A stretch of DNA of 64,000 nt, from contig NZ_CP145809.1 in assembly GCF_038049925.1 (NCBI RefSeq), forward strand, positions 3,320,599 to 3,384,598, given 5' to 3'. The DNA comes from Georgenia sp. M64. GTDB taxonomy: Bacteria > Actinomycetota > Actinomycetes > Actinomycetales > Actinomycetaceae. The notes beneath the pieces are model-generated. The model did no database searches. It was not told where the DNA came from and saw only the letters and a program-made list of their open reading frames with translations. The translations under genes were made by a program, and so were the position numbers. Of this stretch, positions 42,463-53,228 are shown one piece after another (the stretch's first letter is position 1; each line of letters opens with the position of its first letter).

Positions 42463-44052
42463 GTGAGCCAGACGGCCGAGCGCGTCGACGTCGCCACCGA
42501 GGCGGCCCGCCGGCGCACGTTCGCCGTCATCAGCCACCCCGACGCGGGCAAGTCGACCCTGACCGAGGCGCTGGCGCTGCACACACACGCCATCGCCGAG
42601 GCCGGGCACGTCAACGGCAAGGCCGGTCGGCGCCGCACGGTCTCGGACTGGATGGACATGGAGCAGGCCCGCGGCATCTCCATCACCTCCGCCTCGCTCC
42701 AGCTCGACTACCGCGACACCGTCCTCAACCTCCTCGACACCCCCGGCCACGCCGACTTCTCCGAGGACACCTACCGCGTCCTGGCCGCCGTCGATGCCGC
42801 CGTCATGCTCGTCGACGCCGCGAAGGGCCTCGAGCCCCAGACGATGAAGCTCTTCGCGGTCTGCAAGCACCGCGGCATCCCCATCATCACCGTCATCAAC
42901 AAGTGGGACCGGCCCGGCCGGGACGCCCTGGCCCTCATGGACGAGATCGCCGAGCGCACCGGGCTCACCCCCACGCCGCTGACCTGGCCGGTGGGCATCG
43001 CCGGGGACTTCCGCGGGGTCCTGGACCGCCGCACCGGGGAGTACGTGCGCTTCACCGCCACCGCCGGCGGTGCGCACATCGCCCCCGAGGAGCGCCTCGA
43101 CCCCGCCACGGCCGCCGCCCGGGAGGGCCACGCCTGGGACGTCGCCGCGGAGGAGTCCGACCTCCTGCACGTCTCGGGGGCCGACCACGACGACGCCACC
43201 TTCCTCGCCGGGATCTCCACCCCGCTGCTCTTCGCCTCCGCGGTGCGCAACTTCGGCGTCCACGCCCTCCTCGACGTCCTCGTCGACCTCGCGCCGGCCC
43301 CGGACGCGCGGCCCGACGTCGACGGCGACCCGCGCGAGATCACCGAGCCGTTCAGCGCGTTCGTGTTCAAGATGCAGGCCGGGATGGACACCGCCCACCG
43401 CGACCGCCTGGCCTTCGTGCGGGTCTGCTCGGGCGTCTTCGAGCGCGGGAGCGTCGTGACGATCGCCCGCACCGGCCGTCCGTTCGCCACCAAGTACGCC
43501 CAGCAGGCGTTCGGCCGCGAGCGCACGGTGGTGGACCTGGCCTACCCCGGCGACGTGGTCGGCCTGGTCAACGCCACCGACCTGCGCGTCGGCGACACCC
43601 TCCACGACGGGCGCCGCGTCGAGTTCCCGCCCCTGCCCACCTTCGCCCCGGAGCACTTCGCCGTGGCCCGGGCCGTGGACCCGAGCCGGTACAAGCAGTT
43701 CCGGCGGGGCATCGCCCAGCTCGACGCGGAGGGTGTGGTCCAGATCCTGCGCTCGGACCTGCGCGGCGAGCAGGCGCCGGTCTTCGCCGCAGTCGGGCCC
43801 ATGCAGTTCGAGGTGGCCCAGCACCGGATGGCCACCGAGTTCAACGCACCGATCCGCCTCGAGCAGCTCGGGTACTCCACCGCCCTGCGCACCGAGCGCG
43901 CGTGGGTGCCGGCGATCGACGCCCAGCTCGGCGCCGAGGTCCTCGAGCGCACCGACGGCCAGCTCCTCGCGCTCTTCGCCGACCGCTGGCGGCTCCAGAC
44001 CTTCCAGCGCAACAACCCCGAGGTCGTCCTCACCCCCCTCGTGGCCGCGTGA
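42463..44052 (+). CDS. prfC: Peptide chain release factor 3
   Basis: 529-aa translational GTPase that removes RF1/RF2 from the ribosome after termination. G1 SHPDAGKSTLTE, switch region GRRRTVSDWMDMEQARGISI, G3 DTPGHADFSEDTYR and G4 NKWDR are intact, with the RF3-type domain VVQILRSDLRGEQAPVFAAVG MQFE near the end. GTG 42463 was chosen because AGGAGG (42453-42458) precedes it and the family starts close to the G1 loop. It is followed at 73 bp by the RNase J gene. Confidence 0.95.
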   Translation: MSQTAERVDVATEAARRRTFAVISHPDAGKSTLTEALALHTHAIAEAGHVNGKAGRRRTVSDWMDMEQARGISITSASLQLDYRDTVLNLLDTPGHADFSEDTYRVLAAVDAAVMLVDAAKGLEPQTMKLFAVCKHRGIPIITVINKWDRPGRDALALMDEIAERTGLTPTPLTWPVGIAGDFRGVLDRRTGEYVRFTATAGGAHIAPEERLDPATAAAREGHAWDVAAEESDLLHVSGADHDDATFLAGISTPLLFASAVRNFGVHALLDVLVDLAPAPDARPDVDGDPREITEPFSAFVFKMQAGMDTAHRDRLAFVRVCSGVFERGSVVTIARTGRPFATKYAQQAFGRERTVVDLAYPGDVVGLVNATDLRVGDTLHDGRRVEFPPLPTFAPEHFAVARAVDPSRYKQFRRGIAQLDAEGVVQILRSDLRGEQAPVFAAVGPMQFEVAQHRMATEFNAPIRLEQLGYSTALRTERAWVPAIDAQLGAEVLERTDGQLLALFADRWRLQTFQRNNPEVVLTPLVAA

Positions 44053-44125
44053 CGACCAACCCGACCTCCGACGAGGTCGCTCCCCTCCCCGGCCCGCACG
44101 GGCCGCACCCGACGAAAGACTGACG

Positions 44126-45925
<1,800 letters not shown>

Positions 45926-46034
45926 CCGGAGCCGCCTGACCGACGTCGCCCGCCGTGCGGACCCCGAAGTCCCGACCCGGCGCCCGCGCGGCCGGTAGCG
46001 TCGGGGTCGCCCACCACCGACCGATCGAGGAAAC

Positions 46035-47000
46035 GTGACGAGCACGGCCCCGCCCACCACCACCGACGGCGTCATCACCGTCGAGCACCTCACCAAGACC
46101 TTCGGGCCGGTGCGTGCCGTCGACGACCTCAGCTTCACGGTCGCGCCCGGCCGGGTCACCGGGTTCCTCGGACCCAACGGGGCGGGCAAGACGACGACCC
46201 TGCGGGTCCTCCTCGGGCTCGTGCGCCCGACGGCGGGGCACGCCACCATCGGCGGGCGCACCTACGGCGAGCTCGAGCGACCCATGCGCACCGTCGGGGC
46301 GGCGCTCGAGGCCGCGAGCTTCCACCCCGGCCGGACCGCCCTGGACCACCTGCGCGTCTACGCGCCGCAGGCCGGTGTCGGTGACGCCCGGTGCCGCGAG
46401 CTCCTCGACCTCGTCGGGCTCGGTCCCGCGGCCCGCCGCCGCGCGGGCGGTTTCTCCCTCGGCATGCGCCAGCGCCTCGCCCTGGCCACGACGCTGCTCG
46501 GCGACCCCCGCGTGCTGCTCCTCGACGAGCCGGCCAACGGTCTCGACCCCGAGGGGATCGCGTGGCTGCGCGCCTTCCTGCGCCACCTCGCCGCGGAGGG
46601 CCGCACGGTGCTCGTCTCCAGCCACGTCCTGTCCGAGGTGGAGCAGACCGTCGACGACGTCGTCATCATCAGCCGGGGCCGCCTCGCGCACCAGTCCTCC
46701 CTGCCCGAGCTGGCCCGGCTCGCCGAACCCAGCGTGCGGGTGGTCTCCCCCGACGCCGACGGCCTCAGCGCCCTCGTCGAGCGGGCCGGCTGGACCGACC
46801 GCGCCGAGCGCGACCCGCGCCGACGCGGCGCCGTGGTCCTGCACCGGGTCGACGCCGCCGAGATCGGCGCCCGCGCCTTCGCCGCGGGCCTGGAGCTGCA
46901 CGAGCTGAGCCCCCGCGACGTCGGCCTCGAGGACGTCTTCCTCCGGCTCGTCGGCGAGCGCGCGGACGAGACCGGACCCGCCGAGGGAGGCGCGCGATGA
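46035..47000 (+). CDS. ABC transporter ATP-binding protein
   Basis: 321-aa exporter ATPase with Walker A GPNGAGKTTT, signature FSLGMRQRLALA, Walker B VLLLDEPANGLDPEG and switch SSHVLSEVEQ. The last 90 residues are a variable regulatory domain ending in VGLEDVFLRLVGE, as in DrrA/BcrA-type proteins. Start is GTG 46035. The stop overlaps the permease ATG by ATGA. This pair resembles, but does not duplicate, the pair at 36361-38291. Confidence 0.92.
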   Translation: MTSTAPPTTTDGVITVEHLTKTFGPVRAVDDLSFTVAPGRVTGFLGPNGAGKTTTLRVLLGLVRPTAGHATIGGRTYGELERPMRTVGAALEAASFHPGRTALDHLRVYAPQAGVGDARCRELLDLVGLGPAARRRAGGFSLGMRQRLALATTLLGDPRVLLLDEPANGLDPEGIAWLRAFLRHLAAEGRTVLVSSHVLSEVEQTVDDVVIISRGRLAHQSSLPELARLAEPSVRVVSPDADGLSALVERAGWTDRAERDPRRRGAVVLHRVDAAEIGARAFAAGLELHELSPRDVGLEDVFLRLVGERADETGPAEGGAR

Positions 47001-47815
47001 GGGCCGCCCTGGTCACCGAGTACCGCAAGCTCGTCACCACCCGCCTGTGGTGGGTGCTGCTGGCGTCCATGGCCGCCTACATGGCCTTCCTCGCCGGGGT
47101 GATGGCCTTCGCCCTCGTCCAGGACCCCGAGTCGATCGGCGGGGCTCCCGGCGCCGGCCCCGGGGCACCGATGGCGCCCGAGCAGGTCGCCGGCACGATC
47201 TACACGCTGGCGACCTCGCTGGGCTACGTCTTCCCCGTCGTCGTCGGCGCCCTGTCGATGACCGGCGAGTTCCGCCACCAGACGATCACCCCGTCCCTCC
47301 TCGCCGAGCCGCGGCGCACCGTCCTGCTCGGGGCGAAGATGCTCTCCTGCGTCGTCGTCGGCCTGCTCTTCGGCCTCGTCGGCACCGGCGCCACGGTCGG
47401 CGCGGGTGCGGCCACCCTCGCCCTCCTCGGCGAGCCGACCTACCTCTCCGACCCCGCCGTGCTGCGCAGCGCGGGCCTGTCCGTCCTCGCCCTGGCGGTG
47501 TGGACGGTCGTCGGCGTCGGCTTCGGCACGTGGCTGACCAACCAGGTCGTCGTCATCGTCGTGCTGCTGGCGTTCACGCAGTTCGTCGAGCCCGTGCTGC
47601 GCCTCGTCCTGGGCCAGTTCGCCTGGGCGGACGGCATCTCGAAGTACCTCCCCGGCGCTGCGGGCGAGGCCATCACCGGCAGCTCGTTCTACGCCGACTC
47701 CGGCATGGCGGCAGGGCTGCTGCCGTCGTGGGCGGGTCTGCTCGTGCTGCTCGGCTACGCCGTGCTCTTCGCCGTCCTCGGCCGCCTCACGAGCCTGCGC
47801 CGCGACATCACCTGA
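46997..47815 (+). CDS. ABC transporter permease (ABC2 type)
   Basis: 272-aa membrane partner of the preceding ATPase with six hydrophobic segments: WWVLLASMAAYMAFLAGVM, LGYVFPVVVGALSM, MLSCVVVGLLFGLVG, LSVLALAVWTVVGVGFG, VVIVVLLAFTQFVEP and LLVLLGYAVLFAVLG. The MTGEFRHQTITPSLL segment is typical of NatB/BcrB-like permeases. ATG 46997 overlaps the ATPase stop. A GC-rich hairpin overlaps its own stop codon. The substrate is unknown. Confidence 0.88.
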   Translation: MRAALVTEYRKLVTTRLWWVLLASMAAYMAFLAGVMAFALVQDPESIGGAPGAGPGAPMAPEQVAGTIYTLATSLGYVFPVVVGALSMTGEFRHQTITPSLLAEPRRTVLLGAKMLSCVVVGLLFGLVGTGATVGAGAATLALLGEPTYLSDPAVLRSAGLSVLALAVWTVVGVGFGTWLTNQVVVIVVLLAFTQFVEPVLRLVLGQFAWADGISKYLPGAAGEAITGSSFYADSGMAAGLLPSWAGLLVLLGYAVLFAVLGRLTSLRRDIT

Positions 47816-47844
47816 CGGCGGCGCGGTCCCCGCCGCGCGCCGTC
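47814..47844 (+). terminator. GC hairpin at the end of the ABC operon
   Basis: GACGGC-GCGCGG pairs with CCGCGC-GCCGTC (12 bp with one bulged G). It begins inside the permease stop codon. No U-tract follows. Confidence 0.4.
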
Positions 47845-47991
47845 CGGCACGTCCTCGCGCCACCTCCGAGAGGCCGCACGGCACGCTCGCGTGCGTCCCC
47901 ACAGGCCTGCGCCTCATATGGGACGAAGGGCACAGGTCGCGCATGAGGGGCGACCTACGCTGGCATTGCCGCCACTGGACGTGAGGTTGCG

Positions 47992-48111
47992 ATGACCGTT
48001 CGGACATCCCTCCCGCCGGGGCACGGCGTCGCCGACGACGCCGCCCCGGTGCACGCGGCCGCCCGGGCGCACCACCAGCGCGCCCCTCTCCCGGAGGACG
48101 AGGAACCATGA
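47992..48111 (+). CDS. Possible 39-aa leader peptide coupled to the PFOR gene
   Basis: ATG 47992 opens a 39-codon frame starting MTVRTSLPPGHGVADD and ending LPEDEEP. Its TGA overlaps the ATG of the oxidoreductase gene (ATGA 48108-48111). GAGGTTG precedes the ATG. The peptide is His/Ala-rich with no recognisable family. The overlap suits translational coupling or a regulatory leader; a chance frame in high-GC DNA is a real alternative. Confidence 0.35.
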   Translation: MTVRTSLPPGHGVADDAAPVHAAARAHHQRAPLPEDEEP

Positions 48112-51100
48112 GTGCTCAGCCGTACCCCGGCACGCCCGCCGTCATCAACGGCAACGGCGCTGTCGCCCATGTCATGCGGCACGTCTGCGGCGGGGTCATC
48201 GGCTACCCGATCACCCCCTCCACCGAGATCTCCGAGCTCTACGAGGCGGCCCGCGCCGAGGGCGGCCTCAACGTGTGGGGACGGCACCCGTTCTTCTTCG
48301 AGCCCGAGGGCGAGCACTCCGCCCAGAGCGGCGCGCTCGGCGCGGCGCTGACCGGCGGGCAGTACATCTCCAACGCCTCCTCCAGCCAGGGGATCCTCTA
48401 CGCGATGGAGTCGCACTACGTCACGGTCGGCAAGAAGATCGGCGGCTTCGTCCTCCAGGTCGCCGCGCGCGTCGTCTCCAAGCACTCCCTCAACGTCATG
48501 GCCGGCCACGACGACGTCTACGCCCTCCTCCCCTCCGGCTACACCATCCTCTTCGGCTCCTCCCCCCAGGAGGCCGCCGACCTCGCCGCGATCGCCTACC
48601 GCACCTCCGCGCTCTCGCTCATCCCGGTCACCAACGCCATGGACGGCTTCACCACGAGCCACATGCTCAGCGAGGTCCTCCTGCCCGAGCCGGAGCTGCT
48701 GCGCGACTACCTCGGCGACCCCGCCGGCCGCATCCCGTGCCCGACCGTGGCGCAGGAGCTGCTCTTCGGCGCCAAGGGCCGCGTCTTCCAGCTCGGCCAG
48801 TACCTCGAGCGGCACGCCGCCGAGATCCGCGAGGACGACGCCCGCGCCCTGCGCGCCTACCTCGAGGCCGCCGCGGAGGCCGTCGAGGCCGACGACGACG
48901 GCACGCTCCTCGCCCGCACGCTCCCCTGGCTGCCCGAGGAGCTCCACGGCCAGTGGCGGCGCCAGTGGACCGGCGCGTACGCGCGCGGCACCCGCCAGCT
49001 CGTCCCGGCGCTGGTCGACGTCCACAACCCGGGCGTGACCGGGCCGGTGCAGAACCAGCCCGACTTCCAGGCCGGCGCCGTCGACCACCGCACCCACTTC
49101 GCCGCCGACGTGCCCGCGCTCGCGCGCCGCGCCATGGCCGAGTACGGCGAACTCACCGGCCGCCGCTACTCCCCGCTGCACACCTACGACTGCGACGACG
49201 CCGACTACGTCATGGTGGGCCTCGGGTCCATCACCGACGACGTCCGAGCCGTCCTGCCGCACCTGAGGGCCCAGGGGCTCAAGGTCGGCGTCGTCTCCGT
49301 CAAGCTCCTCCAGCCCTTCCCCGAGGCCGAGCTCGTCGAGGCGCTGCGGGGCAAGGTGGCCGTGACGGTCCTCGAGCGCTCGGACACCACCGCCCTGACC
49401 GACCTGGTCACGTCGGCGCTGTTCAAGGCCCGCGCCAACGCCGACGCGATCGGCGCCGCCGCACCTGCGGCTGCCGACGGCGCGGCGCCCGCCCTGCGCT
49501 ACCCGCACCTCCCGGCGCTGGAGCGCATGCCGCGCCTGACCACGGCGATCTTCGGCCTCGGCGGGCACGACGTGCAGCCCCGCCACCTCGTCGCCGCGTT
49601 CCAGAACATGGCCGACGGCGCCGGCGCCCCGCTGGTCTACCTCGGCTCGCAGTTCTTCGCCGAGGACCCCGCCCCGCACATGGCCGAGGTGCAGGACCGC
49701 CTGCGGAGGGCCTACCCCGACACCGAGCTCATGGCGCTGCGCACCGGGCCCAACCCCGTCCTGCTGCCGCCGTCGGCCCTGCGCATCCGCTTCCACTCGG
49801 TCGGCGGCTACGGCACCATCGCCACCGGCAAGCTGCTCACCGACATCCTCGCCGGCGTGCTGGGCATGCACTCCAAGTCCGCGCCGAAGTACGGCTCGGA
49901 GAAGTCCGGCGCCCCGACGAACTACTACATCACCCTCAGCCCCGAGCCGGTCCTCATCTCCAACGCCGAGCTCGAGGACGTCGAGATCGTCATCTCCCCC
50001 GACCACAAGGCCTTCGTCCACACCAACCCGCTCAAGGGCCTGGCGCGCGGCGGCACGTTCATCCTCCAGAGCGACCTCGGCCCCGAGGAGGTCTGGCGCG
50101 AGCTGCCCCGGCACGCCCGCCGCACGATCCGCGAGCGCGGGATCCGCTTCCTCGTCGTCGACGCCTTCCGCGTGGCCAAGAAGCACGCGCCGACGCCGGA
50201 GCTCGAGACCCGCATGATGGGCATCGCGTTCATCGGCGCGGTCGCCGGGCACGTCGACCGGGTCACCGGCGGCGCCGAACCCGAGGTCATCGCCGAGAAG
50301 GTCCGCGCCCAGATCGTCAAGAAGTTCGGCGGCAAGGGCGAGGCCGTCGTCGAGGGCAACATGGCCGTCATCCGCGAGGGGATGGCCGCCACGATCCCGG
50401 TCGACTACGACGCGCCGGCGTTCGTGGCCATCGACGCCGAGGCCGCCCCGCGCACGGTGCGCACCGTGGCGCTCTCGGCCGCGATGTGCCCGGCGACGAC
50501 GACGCCGCGGCCCAGCGCCCTGTTCGACCCGGCCTACTACGAGGATCTCGCGGCCCGACCGTTCCGGGAGGGCACCATCGGCGAGTCCCCGGTGCTGCCC
50601 GGTGCCGGGCTCTTCATGCCGTCCGGGACCGGTGCCGCCAAGGACAAGGGCGTCTTCCGGCGCAGCGTGCCGGTCTTCGACCCGACCTCCTGCACGGGCT
50701 GCCTCGAGTGCGCCCTCGTGTGCCCCGACGTCGCGATCCCCAACACTGTGCACGAGATCCACGACCTGCTCCTCGCCGGCATCGCGCCGCTGGAGGTCAC
50801 CGAGGCGCAGCGCGCGACCCTGCGCGAGCAGGTGCCGGGGCTGGCCGCGCGGGTGCGCGAGGCCTACCGGCAGGACCGGGCCTACCGCCCCTTCCACGAG
50901 GTCGTCGCCGAGCAGGCGGCCGGCCTGGACGTCGACCAGCCGGGCTTCGCCCGCACCGTCGACGCGCTCGTCAGCCGTCTCGCGCTGTACCCGGTGGCGC
51001 GCCCGCGGCCCTTCTTCGATGCCATGGAGAAGGACGTCCCCGGCACCGGCGGCCTCTTCACCGCCACCATCGACCCGTGGAAGTGCACCGGGTGCCTGCA

Positions 51101-53228
51101 GTGCGTGCAGGTCTGCGGACCCGGCGCCCTGACCGAGGCCGTCCAGGACGCCGACGTCCTCGCCACGCTCGAGGACCGCTTCGAGATCATGACGACGCTG
51201 CCCAACACCCCCCGGCGCTTCGTCGAGGGCTCGACGACGCCGGACGGCGACCTCAAGCGACTCATGCTCGACCACGAGAACTTCTACGCCACCACCGGCG
51301 GGCACGGCGCCTGCCGCGGCTGCGGCGAGGTCACCGCGATCCGGCTCGTCACCTCCATGAGCCACGCGCTCGGCGAGGAGCGCCGCCGGACCCACCGGCG
51401 CGAGCTCGACACCCTCGTGACCGAGCTGCGGACCAAGCTCGCCTCCTTGGACGGCGCGGGCACCGCGAGCGCGGCCGACGACGGCGCGGCCGGTCTCGCC
51501 GGGCGGCGTGCCCGGATCACCGAGGCCATCGACACGCTCGAGGGCCGCCTGTTCCTCTACGAGGGCGGACCGACCGGCAACGGCCCGGCCTCCACCGTCG
51601 TGGCGAACTCGACCGGCTGCTCGAGCGTCTACTCCTCGACGATGCCGTTCAACCAGTACCTCGACCCGTGGGTCAACAGCCTCTTCCAGGACGCCCAGCC
51701 CCTGGCCAAGGGCATCTTCGAGGGCATCAGCGCCCAGGCCGTCCCGGCCGTGCGGGCCCTGCGCACCGCCCGCCTGGAGCTGGCCGACGCCTACGACCCG
51801 GCCGTCCACGACGCCGAGCTGCGGGTGCTGAGCTGGTCGCGGTTCACCCCCGACGAGCTCGCGCTCCTGCCGACCGTGCTGACCGTCGGCGGCGACGGCG
51901 CGAGCTACGACATCGGCTTCGGCGCGATGTCACGCGTGCTGGCCTCCGACACCCCGGTGAAGATGGTGGTGCTCAACTCCGGCGCCTACTCCAACACCGG
52001 CGGCCAGGCCTCCACCGCCAGCTACACCGGCCAGGACTCCGACCTCGCGCGCTTCGGCAGCGCCCACGACGGCAAGCACGAGGGCCGCAAGGAGCTGGCC
52101 CTGCTGGCCTCCTTCCACCCGAACGTCTACGCGTGCGCCACCTCGACCGCGCTGTACGGGCACTTCCTCAAGGCCTCGATGGAGCTGCTCACCTACGGCG
52201 ACGGCCCGGCGGTCATGGACGTCTACACCCCGTGCGGGACGGAGAACGGCATCCCCGAGGACGCCTCGAACGCCCGCTCGCGCCTGGCGGTGGAGAGCCG
52301 GATGGCGCCGGTGTTCGTCCACGACCCGCGCCGCGGCACCACGCTGCACGACTGGTTCTCCCTCGACGGCAACCCCGACGTCGACAGCACGTGGACGACG
52401 TCGACCCTGCAGTACGTCGACGACGAGGGCCGCCCGCAGCTCATGACGACGCCGCTGACGCCGGCCGAGTTCGCCCTGGGCGAGGCCCGCTTCAAGAAGC
52501 ACTTCCGCCGGCTCGACCCGGCCCGCGAGGCCGACGCCGTCCCGGTCGACGAGTACGTCGAGCTCCCTGCCGACCGGCGCGCCGGCAAGGTCCCGTTCGT
52601 CCACGCCACCGACGACGACCGCCACCTCATCAAGGTGGCCTGCTCCTCCTCGGTCGTCGCGCTCGTGGAGGACCGGCGCCGCTACTGGCAGACCCTGCAG
52701 TACCTCGCCGGACGCCACGAGGCCCAGCTCACCGCCCTGCACCGCGGCGACCTCGCGGCGCTCCAGGCGGCCTACGACGAGGCCGTCGCCGCGCGCGAGA
52801 CCTCCTTGGACGACATCGCCCGCGCGATGACCGAGCTCGCCACCGCGGCACCCGGTGCGGCGACCGGTGCGCTCGGGGCGTTCGGCGGTCTCGGCGCAGC
52901 GGGGATCGGCGGCCTCGGCGCGGGCGTGCCGGGCGCCGTCGCACCGGCCGGCACGGGCGCGGCGGCCGTGGCGGCGCCAGGCGCCGTCGCCACGATGGAC
53001 CTGCCCTTCTTCCTCGACCCCGCCGACCAGGCCCTGTGCAACGACTGCGGGACCTGCTACCAGGAGCTGCCCCAGTTCTTCGAGAAGACGACGGCCATCA
53101 TCGAGGGCGAGGTCCGCACCGTGGCACGGATGATCCCGGGCTCCCTCGAGGGCGTCGAGATCACCCCCGAGCTGCAGCGGCGCATCGACCGGGTCAAGGC
53201 CACCTGCGACGGGGAGATCATCCGATGA
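48108..53228 (+). CDS. nifJ: Pyruvate:ferredoxin oxidoreductase with C-terminal ferredoxin fusion
   Basis: 1706-aa homologue of pyruvate:ferredoxin oxidoreductase (pyruvate + CoA to acetyl-CoA + CO2 + reduced ferredoxin), longer than the usual about 1200 aa. Order: pyrimidine domain with GYPITPSTEISE; middle domains; gamma-like domain FHSVGGYGTIATGK (about 565); two-cluster ferredoxin domain CTGCLECALVCP (862) and CTGCLQCVQVCG (993); TPP domain with CRGCGE (1069) and VGGDGASYDIGFG (about 1260). An Ala/Gly linker (about 1575-1630) then joins a single [4Fe-4S] module CNDCGTC (1644) with distal Cys1700. The stop overlaps the next gene by ATGA. The 2-oxoacid used is inferred. Confidence 0.9.
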   Translation: MSAQPYPGTPAVINGNGAVAHVMRHVCGGVIGYPITPSTEISELYEAARAEGGLNVWGRHPFFFEPEGEHSAQSGALGAALTGGQYISNASSSQGILYAMESHYVTVGKKIGGFVLQVAARVVSKHSLNVMAGHDDVYALLPSGYTILFGSSPQEAADLAAIAYRTSALSLIPVTNAMDGFTTSHMLSEVLLPEPELLRDYLGDPAGRIPCPTVAQELLFGAKGRVFQLGQYLERHAAEIREDDARALRAYLEAAAEAVEADDDGTLLARTLPWLPEELHGQWRRQWTGAYARGTRQLVPALVDVHNPGVTGPVQNQPDFQAGAVDHRTHFAADVPALARRAMAEYGELTGRRYSPLHTYDCDDADYVMVGLGSITDDVRAVLPHLRAQGLKVGVVSVKLLQPFPEAELVEALRGKVAVTVLERSDTTALTDLVTSALFKARANADAIGAAAPAAADGAAPALRYPHLPALERMPRLTTAIFGLGGHDVQPRHLVAAFQNMADGAGAPLVYLGSQFFAEDPAPHMAEVQDRLRRAYPDTELMALRTGPNPVLLPPSALRIRFHSVGGYGTIATGKLLTDILAGVLGMHSKSAPKYGSEKSGAPTNYYITLSPEPVLISNAELEDVEIVISPDHKAFVHTNPLKGLARGGTFILQSDLGPEEVWRELPRHARRTIRERGIRFLVVDAFRVAKKHAPTPELETRMMGIAFIGAVAGHVDRVTGGAEPEVIAEKVRAQIVKKFGGKGEAVVEGNMAVIREGMAATIPVDYDAPAFVAIDAEAAPRTVRTVALSAAMCPATTTPRPSALFDPAYYEDLAARPFREGTIGESPVLPGAGLFMPSGTGAAKDKGVFRRSVPVFDPTSCTGCLECALVCPDVAIPNTVHEIHDLLLAGIAPLEVTEAQRATLREQVPGLAARVREAYRQDRAYRPFHEVVAEQAAGLDVDQPGFARTVDALVSRLALYPVARPRPFFDAMEKDVPGTGGLFTATIDPWKCTGCLQCVQVCGPGALTEAVQDADVLATLEDRFEIMTTLPNTPRRFVEGSTTPDGDLKRLMLDHENFYATTGGHGACRGCGEVTAIRLVTSMSHALGEERRRTHRRELDTLVTELRTKLASLDGAGTASAADDGAAGLAGRRARITEAIDTLEGRLFLYEGGPTGNGPASTVVANSTGCSSVYSSTMPFNQYLDPWVNSLFQDAQPLAKGIFEGISAQAVPAVRALRTARLELADAYDPAVHDAELRVLSWSRFTPDELALLPTVLTVGGDGASYDIGFGAMSRVLASDTPVKMVVLNSGAYSNTGGQASTASYTGQDSDLARFGSAHDGKHEGRKELALLASFHPNVYACATSTALYGHFLKASMELLTYGDGPAVMDVYTPCGTENGIPEDASNARSRLAVESRMAPVFVHDPRRGTTLHDWFSLDGNPDVDSTWTTSTLQYVDDEGRPQLMTTPLTPAEFALGEARFKKHFRRLDPAREADAVPVDEYVELPADRRAGKVPFVHATDDDRHLIKVACSSSVVALVEDRRRYWQTLQYLAGRHEAQLTALHRGDLAALQAAYDEAVAARETSLDDIARAMTELATAAPGAATGALGAFGGLGAAGIGGLGAGVPGAVAPAGTGAAAVAAPGAVATMDLPFFLDPADQALCNDCGTCYQELPQFFEKTTAIIEGEVRTVARMIPGSLEGVEITPELQRRIDRVKATCDGEIIR

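Noticed and set aside
48275-53224. Very long frame running through the PFOR gene into the Nfn-like gene
   Set aside because: Only the part after 53225 has protein-like motifs; before that it is an Arg/Pro-rich shadow of the PFOR coding sequence.
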